From the NCBI GenBank assembly GCA_003427395.1, contig BFEA01000104.1, positions 626,576 to 690,575 of the forward strand: a stretch of DNA of 64,000 nt, in the 5' to 3' direction. This DNA is from Chara braunii (taxonomy: Eukaryota > Streptophyta > Charophyceae > Charales > Characeae). The position numbers and the translations under genes are program-made. The notes beneath the pieces are model-generated. The model was not told the origin of the DNA and made no database searches. It was given only the letters and a program-made list of their open reading frames with translations. This document shows positions 58,217-64,000 of the stretch, one piece after another (position 1 is the first letter of the stretch; the number at the start of each line of letters is the position of its first letter).

Positions 58217-59990
58217 ACGCCCCCCCTCGCACTTCCACGACCCCTCCACCTTCCAAAGACCATGGAAGATGCTCCCCCTCCCCCCTCTGATGACGCCCCA
58301 GATGGCATGGGGCAGAAAATCGCTTTAGGGATTTGCCATGCCCTCCCTGCGATTCGGCGAGATGGTCTGTGCGGAGGCAGGAGCAGGATGGGCCTGGAGA
58401 ATAGAGCTGAAGCAGGGTTTCCTTTTTTCCCACCCCGGCCCCCCTCCCCTTCTTTTCTTGACCACCATCCTTCCCCCGTTGACCCTTCCCCTTCCTGGCT
58501 ATTCAAAGAGTTATGTGGATGGTACTTGGCAGCGAGGAATGATTTGGCTTTCATTGACTTGGCGCTCTATTCAAGTTTTGCAGCGACTCGCGAAGTTTGT
58601 TTTTCTATTGTCTATTTGCGCTTCTTCGGGATGGNCGTGCATCTTGGGATCTATGATTGAGAAAGGACTGGGGATAATNGTAATTGGCCTATGGATGATG
58701 CATGGATGGCTCGTTTTCAACCTTTTTTGCCCTCTTATTGTCTCTCGGTTTTCCTCTGGAGTGTTTTGCTCTCATCACTCTCTTCCCTTCTCCTCCTGAG
58801 GGATAGAAGCGTATGGCATCTGAGTGTTTGGTTGAGGGAGGGCATGCATGTTTTCCTTCTCTCCTTTTCTCATTCTCTCCTTCCCCTCCTCTCTCGCACG
58901 TTCTCTCCGGAATTATTGTATGACTTATGATCAGTGCTTGGAATGGACTATGATTGCAGACTGCATCCGCCGCTTCTTGAATGACTCCCCCTTGCTTTAT
59001 ACCGTCATCAGTTTTGGTTCCCGTTTTGGCTTCTCTCCCCTCTCAATAAGGCATATAGCGCCAGTAGTAGTTCTTTGCATTTTTGGCGAGAAAGATTGTG
59101 ATATGTTGTACGTATGATCTATGCATGCGATCATTCCTCCTGGAAAGGCAGGCCTATGCCCGTTCCCCTTTTGCCCTGCGCCCTTCTTATGCACCCACTT
59201 ACTTTCCGCTATACCGGCCTATTTCGCCCTCGCTACAGACGGACACACTTTTTGGCTTTACCCTGCCGCGTTTGTGAATCGCCTCCGCGCCTTGTCTATT
59301 GCCTGCGGTGTGCCGACATGGTCGGAGCAGTACAGGTATGACGTGTCGTACCTGTACGCATCTCATGTTACACACACATGTCACACACTCAGGAGGACGA
59401 GTTCCTCAAGCGCTGTTAGGGGGTGCCCCCCCTAACCGCACCGCAGAGCCCCCCTTCGGCATCCGATTGAATGCCCTTGCGTGGATACGGGTGATGGTTG
59501 TGGCCATAGGGTACGCCTGCGTCCGTCTGAACGAAGCTTGGGGGTGTTGGCTGCCCTGCCGACGTAAAAGGTGCGAATTCAACGGGTGCGACGTGACGAA
59601 GTATAAGAACCGGCGAACTTACCCCCTTTCTGGCCAAGCCCCTGCGACCCCTCCTGACTCAGCCTTACTTACCTGTGTCTTTTCATGTCCCTTGTGTTGC
59701 CTGTTCCACCCCCCTTCCTTCCCTTGCATTGCCCCCTTTCTCTCCCCTATCCTGCCCAAACCCTTTTTCCTTTCTTTCTTGGTAACTCGGTTCATCTCCG
59801 TCCCCCTTCCCTGTATCCTCCTCTGATCATCGATTACGTACCGCATAAATTCCGGTGTGTATACATTTTTTTCACTCCTGAACCCCACTATCCACTGAAC
59901 AGCCGCCCCCCAAGGAGGCAATCCCGGGAGGATGGTGGAGCGAAATCACGCACCGTCTCCCTTGGCTGAAAACGTGCGCCTCCCCTTCAA
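58217..59990. other. No gene recognised
   Basis: CT-rich, with ambiguous bases near 58635 and 58679. Overlapping ORFs in several frames lack domains. Confidence 0.35.
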
Positions 59991-61150
59991 AACCTACTCA
60001 GGCGTTACTCGCCTGTGTCAACCCTGGGGTGACCGACGCTATCAAGGAAAAGTGGGACACGGGGCGCTTCCCGCACTTCTTCGAGATGCTAGCCTTTAGT
60101 GACCTTGCTGTCCTCGTCGGGGCCTGGGATAAGGGTAGGCGCGATTTCGATGATGAGTTGGAGGTTCTGTGCGAGAGGCTCAAACTTAAGAAGGTCGAGT
60201 ACGTTAGGGAATGCAAGGAGCTTGTGGGTAGGTCTGCAAAGGTCGAGCAGATCTTTCTCAAGATCTGGGGGGTCGATGACTCCCACCTGGAAGGACGAGT
60301 ACCCCAAACAGGAACCAACGGCCCTGTTGATCCTCGAGGAGACCACGTCGCACTGTGTGATGACCTCGCGATCGAAGAAGAAGAGGGCTGAAATGGAACG
60401 TGCGATAGCAGCCATAAAAGCCTCCACCCAGGAATTGCCACCCACCCCAGGAGAAAGGGAGGCGAGGCTGCGGAGCGTGACCAGTATACCGCGTTCGTCC
60501 CCCTTGCGTCCGCCTACTGGGTCCAACATACCTCCAGGGCATTTAAACATGCAATCTGGAAGATGGACACTTTCAACCATCTAGCACCAATGTCCATACG
60601 TGCGCTTCAATTCCTAGGAGGTGTTACAGACGAACAAGTAAAACAGTGCAGGGCGCAGATCCTTAAAGGAAAGCTTAAGTATTGCGGAAGGGTCAACCCC
60701 CTGGACCCTCAAGATCTGAAGTTCCCCCCCATGCGCGAGCTTGATCTCGATAAGTGTGGGGAATCGAATTCTGGTATGTGGCAGAAAGGTATCAGACAGG
60801 AAGGGAAGCACTATCTCAGGACTCTGAGAAAGGTATGGAGTGGAGGCAGACCATATCTGAAATGCAAATGCAAGAGGGACAAGAACAAAGATTGCGGGGA
60901 TACCCCCCTGTGGTTTGATCATGCGATCTGGTACCTGCTTGCGCACCCGGACATCCTTTTTCCGGGCCTGTCCTCGATCAAGGTCCGCACTTCTATGCTC
61001 ATACATTACCTTAGGACGACATGGAGAGACGGTGTACTGGCGGCCATCGGCTTCCTTTTCCGTAGGGATCTGATGATGGGTTACGCAAAGGAACTGGAGG
61101 CCGATCCAACTTTGAATGCGGAGGGCGTCCTGAAGGAAGAGCGACTGTAG
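59991..61150 (+). pseudogene. Unknown protein, coding remnant split over three frames
   Basis: Three consecutive plus-strand frames look like one protein. 59991-60300 gives VNPGVTDAIKEKWDTGRFPH and KVEQIFLKIWGVDDSHLEG. 60280-60480 gives WKDEYPKQEPTALLILEE and RAEMERAIAAIKAS. 60470-61150 gives ERDQYTAFVPLASAYWVQ, then HLAPMSIRALQFLGGVTDEQ, an ending LEADPTLNAEGVLKEERL and a stop at 61148-61150. The last part has KCKCKRDKNKDCGD, a Cys-rich patch. Shifts lie near 60290 and 60475. I recognise no family; the style suggests a dispersed repeat-encoded protein. Length about 390 residues. Confidence 0.6.
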
Positions 61151-61283
61151 ACCTATCCAATCCCGGCGGCACTAGCACGCATTATGCTCCCCACCAGGAT
61201 CCCCGAGAGACCTACCAGGGTGCCACTCAGCTCACCTCGATCCTCGCCACGGAAGAGAAACGGAGGCACGCAAGGTCCACATT

Positions 61284-61316
61284 CTGTCTCTTATACACAT
61301 CTAGATGTGTATAAGA

Positions 61317-61321
<5 letters not shown>
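61284..61321. other. Nextera mate-pair junction adapter (assembly contaminant)
   Basis: CTGTCTCTTATACACATCT at 61284-61302 is joined to its inverted complement AGATGTGTATAAGAGACAG at 61303-61321. These are two Tn5 mosaic ends back to back, which is the circularisation junction of Nextera mate-pair libraries. Its translation gives the well-known contaminant peptide VSYTHLDVYKRQ. Sequences on either side may not be adjacent in the genome. Confidence 0.97.

Positions 61322-61350
<29 letters not shown>
61322..61350. repeat. (CA)n microsatellite beside adapter
   Basis: 29 bp of CA directly abutting the adapter. Confidence 0.95.
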
Positions 61351-61352
<2 letters not shown>

Positions 61353-61440
61353 GATCGATTGCGCCCCGCTGATGTATGCACGCTCCCTCAACCCCGCCGA
61401 ACGAAGCGCTCGAGCGACTTCGAAATGCACACCGACGCTC

Positions 61441-62343
61441 GCCATTGTGTCCGATCGTGACATCAGGTTCACAAGTATGCCATGGTAAAAGCTCATGGAG
61501 GCAAACGGCACACGACTCACCATGTCGTCAGGGCTACACCCTGAAACGAATGGACAAAGTGAGCAGATGAACCGTTTTTGCCAGCAACTTTTGCGTATGT
61601 ATGTGAGACCCGAGCAGATTGATTGGGATGAGAACTTACCCAAGATAGCAAGTGCCTAGAATAGTAGTGTTCATACCGCTACAGGGCGTACTATGCCTAA
61701 TGCACTGCACAAGGGGTGAAAACCTAAGCGTCCTATTGATGTGTTAACACGGGATCAGTTCCTTAGGTTACCTCCAGGGACCCGGGAGTATGCTGTATTA
61801 TTTCAAGAAGACATTAAGAAAGTAAAGGATAATCTGAAGAAAGCTCATGACCAAATAATTGAATAAGCTAGCAAGCATCGTCGACCCTTAACATTCAAGG
61901 AAGGTGATCTAGTCTGGGTCAAGTCCAAAGAGTTTTCGTTGGAAGAAAATGTGTCGCATAAACTTTTGCCCGTCTATTTTGGACCCTGGGAAATTCTCTA
62001 AGTAATTGGGGATGCAGAGGGACCGTCTTATCGAATTGATATTCCCCCTCATCTCAAAACATATCCTGTCTTTCACGCTTCCAAATTGTTACCTTATGTA
62101 GAAGGAAATGAGTTCTCACACAAACCTTCTATGATTCCACCAGACATGGATGGCGGATATGAGGTAGACAGAATCATAGAACATGGATATTTTTTTATAG
62201 GTGAACGTGGACGACCTCAGAAGCAGTTCAAGGTACGTTTAAAATCTCAGGCACCATCTGAGGACAGATGATTCAGTAAATGAGAACTTCTTGAAATTGC
62301 TCCTAATATTATGTCTGCATATGAACGTGGGTTAAAGTCTTAG
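61441..62343 (+). pseudogene. Ty3/gypsy chromovirus integrase C-terminus and chromodomain
   Basis: One plus-strand frame across eight stops. Integrase catalytic D in IVSDRDIRF (61444), catalytic E in HPETNGQSEQMNR (about 61530), then FKEGDLVWVKSKEF (GPY/F region with YFGPWEIL) and FHASKLLPY. A chromodomain follows, with YEVDRIIEHG (about 62158) and FKVRLKSQAPSEDR before ELLEIAPNI. Two TGA codons stand where chromodomains have Trp. Upstream catalytic D and RT are missing; the truncation coincides with the adapter. The family's chromodomain directs insertion into heterochromatin. A possible LTR follows. Confidence 0.9.
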
Positions 62344-63100
62344 TTATTTCTGCGATGAAACTCGAAAATGGGTCGGTAGGAATGCAGTAACCCGTGTTCT
62401 GTAGCAGTCTGGGCACTCGAAACGGAGCCCAGACGACACAGGCCAAACTCAGTCTGCGCCAGGTAGTGTGACCACACATTGCCCGTGGGAAAATCAAAAG
62501 TTTAAGTCAATCGTCAGGTTAAAGGTACCGCGCCCAGACCCTTGGTCGGATACACTCACTTGTTGTGCGCAGGTACCCAGACAGCATCGAGGCCAGAAGG
62601 AATTCGGTTTCAGGTCAATCTGGGACGATATTTGCATTGAGACCTGAACGGCTAAGAGATGCGGCATTCGGGGTCCAGACCCCGCGTCAATGCTACTTAA
62701 GCGTTGACTTCCTGACTTTGACATTCATTCAATCTTGCGTCAATGTTGACTTCATGCGTTGACGACGCGACGCTGGCTCGACGCTGCGACGCTGGTGGAC
62801 GTTGGCCTTGTGCAGGCACTTGGGAGATCACGGCGAGGCACTGCTGGCCCGACATGGTGGCTGGCTGGCTATTGTCTTCAAGGCATGCTGACGTGGCCGC
62901 TGCCACGTGTTCTATCTTCTGACGTGGCTGCGCTACGTGACCGGCACTGCTGTTCTGATTCATCATCACTCGGGAGGAGATCATGACTATGGGATGATTG
63001 TGGACACGTACCTGGTTATCTTGAGGTCGATATTGCTCCAGTACGCTGATGAGGGTCTGATCGACGTGCCACGTGGCACACTGGAATAAAACTTTAGATG
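62344..63100 (+). promoter_or_regulatory. Possible 3' LTR with ACGT-motif cluster
   Basis: Immediately follows the chromodomain stop. Between 62889 and 63079 are TGACGTGG (62889 and 62920), CCACGTGT (62903), CTACGTGA (62933) and CGACGTGCCACGTGGCAC (62062+1000, i.e. 63062-63079), plus several TTGAC motifs at 62704-62765. Such ACGT cores bind plant bZIP proteins. LTR ends were not found. Confidence 0.35.
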
Positions 63101-64000
63101 TGTGTTCAGACTATTGATTATCTGAGGTGGCGATCGAGGAGGAAGCCCGAAGCAGGAGTGGGCCTTGTTCTTTATTCCTCCTTTGTCTAATCTCCCTCCT
63201 CTCTCCTTCGTCTGTGTATGATTATTCCATCTCATTCTATGTGGACACGATTATGATTATTGATAATCATAAGTGGGTTGACATTTTGGACTTGCATTGT
63301 TGACAAGTGTCTTCACGATCTGGGTTCATTGCACTTTTTTTATTATTATTATTTTTTAACTACTATCATTATTATTAATACTTAGTTGAGAAGTGGGATT
63401 TTTTTTTTTCCCAAAATCTCGGTATGTTCTGGGCACTCTGGCCCAGTACACACTGGGGGTAGTAATGTATTAATCGAACCAGAAAACGGGTCTGGCTTCC
63501 CTCACATAAAGGCAGATTCCAAAATATGATCCGGGCATATTGAGACCATCCCCTACGTATGTATGATACACACACACAGCTACAATGGGGGGCGAAAAAT
63601 AGAAAAAGCCAGATCTCGAAGAACAACCAGCGTAAAGTCACTCGTAATAGACATGTACTCACAAGCAACAATCAGCAAGAACACTAATCTTAAGGACAGC
63701 AACCTAAAGTCAGTTGTAAAACCGGCTCACAAAAACAGCTCTCGGGTTATGCACAGAAGGGCAAACTAGGGAGCCGGAGCCTAAAAGGCACCCCTAATCA
63801 ACAGCACAACAGCAATCCCAACGGAAAACACATCACTTGTCAAAGAAAGAATGAAGAAAATCTGAGCTCCGGTCGACAGCCAGAGGGCTGGCAAATAGTA
63901 ACCAGTCCGGAAAAGGAAACCCAGCACATGGAGAAGCGCCTAAGAGCTTTGGCTGAAAAGCCTTTGTGTTGAACCTTCAGCATCCAATCTGTCAAAATTG
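63101..64000. other. No gene recognised
   Basis: AT-rich at 63330-63420, otherwise mixed. Short ORFs only. Confidence 0.4.

Noticed and set aside
61261-61643. ORF containing SYTHLDVYKRQ as a real protein
   Set aside because: That peptide is translated from the Nextera adapter.

Overview
The window is eukaryotic nuclear DNA made almost entirely of repeats. It holds decayed LINE and Ty3/gypsy retrotransposons, foldback elements, poly(A)-tailed SINE-like elements, long microsatellites and single-N or long-N scaffold joins. Splicing-RNA and rRNA derivatives, plant-type chromovirus and LINE proteins and the overall style suggest a streptophyte. My best guess, from memory of similar predicted proteins, is the charophyte alga Chara braunii; this is inference. 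I see no intact host gene.

Layout. 1-5 kb: microsatellites, four foldback elements, a U2 snRNA retropseudogene and a SINE-like element. 5.06-8.8 kb: a nearly full-length LINE C-terminal half (minus strand) whose upstream end is duplicated head to head. 9-13.2 kb: more foldback and SINE-like copies and a tRNA-like segment. 13.26-17.8 kb: a second, older LINE (minus) carrying a mitochondrial-type tRNA-Phe pseudogene. 17.8-39.3 kb: a 21.5-kb retroelement complex, bounded by TGTCGG...CCGACA and a possible CCGA target duplication. Inside it are a satellite-like tandem array, an array of eight stem-loops with covarying arms, two near-identical 1.85-kb blocks plus a diverged third one, all carrying a fragment of antisense 25S rRNA, and a minus-strand pol (one stop codon) followed by a broken gag. 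39.8-40.4 kb: a LINE endonuclease fragment. 40.4-50.9 kb: degenerate gag/protease and LINE pieces, a 327-bp foldback, nested tandem duplications and SINE-like copies. 51-60 kb: mostly unassignable. 60-61.15 kb: a three-frame coding remnant. 61284-61321 is a Nextera mate-pair junction adapter left in the assembly, followed by a chromovirus integrase/chromodomain remnant and a possible LTR.

The most interesting material is the noncoding architecture of the 21.5-kb complex (hairpin array, rRNA-derived modules, pol-before-gag order) and the dispersed double-hairpin SINE-like family. Stop codons in the retroelement ORFs are largely explained by C-to-T or G-to-A transitions, as expected if methylated copies are decaying.
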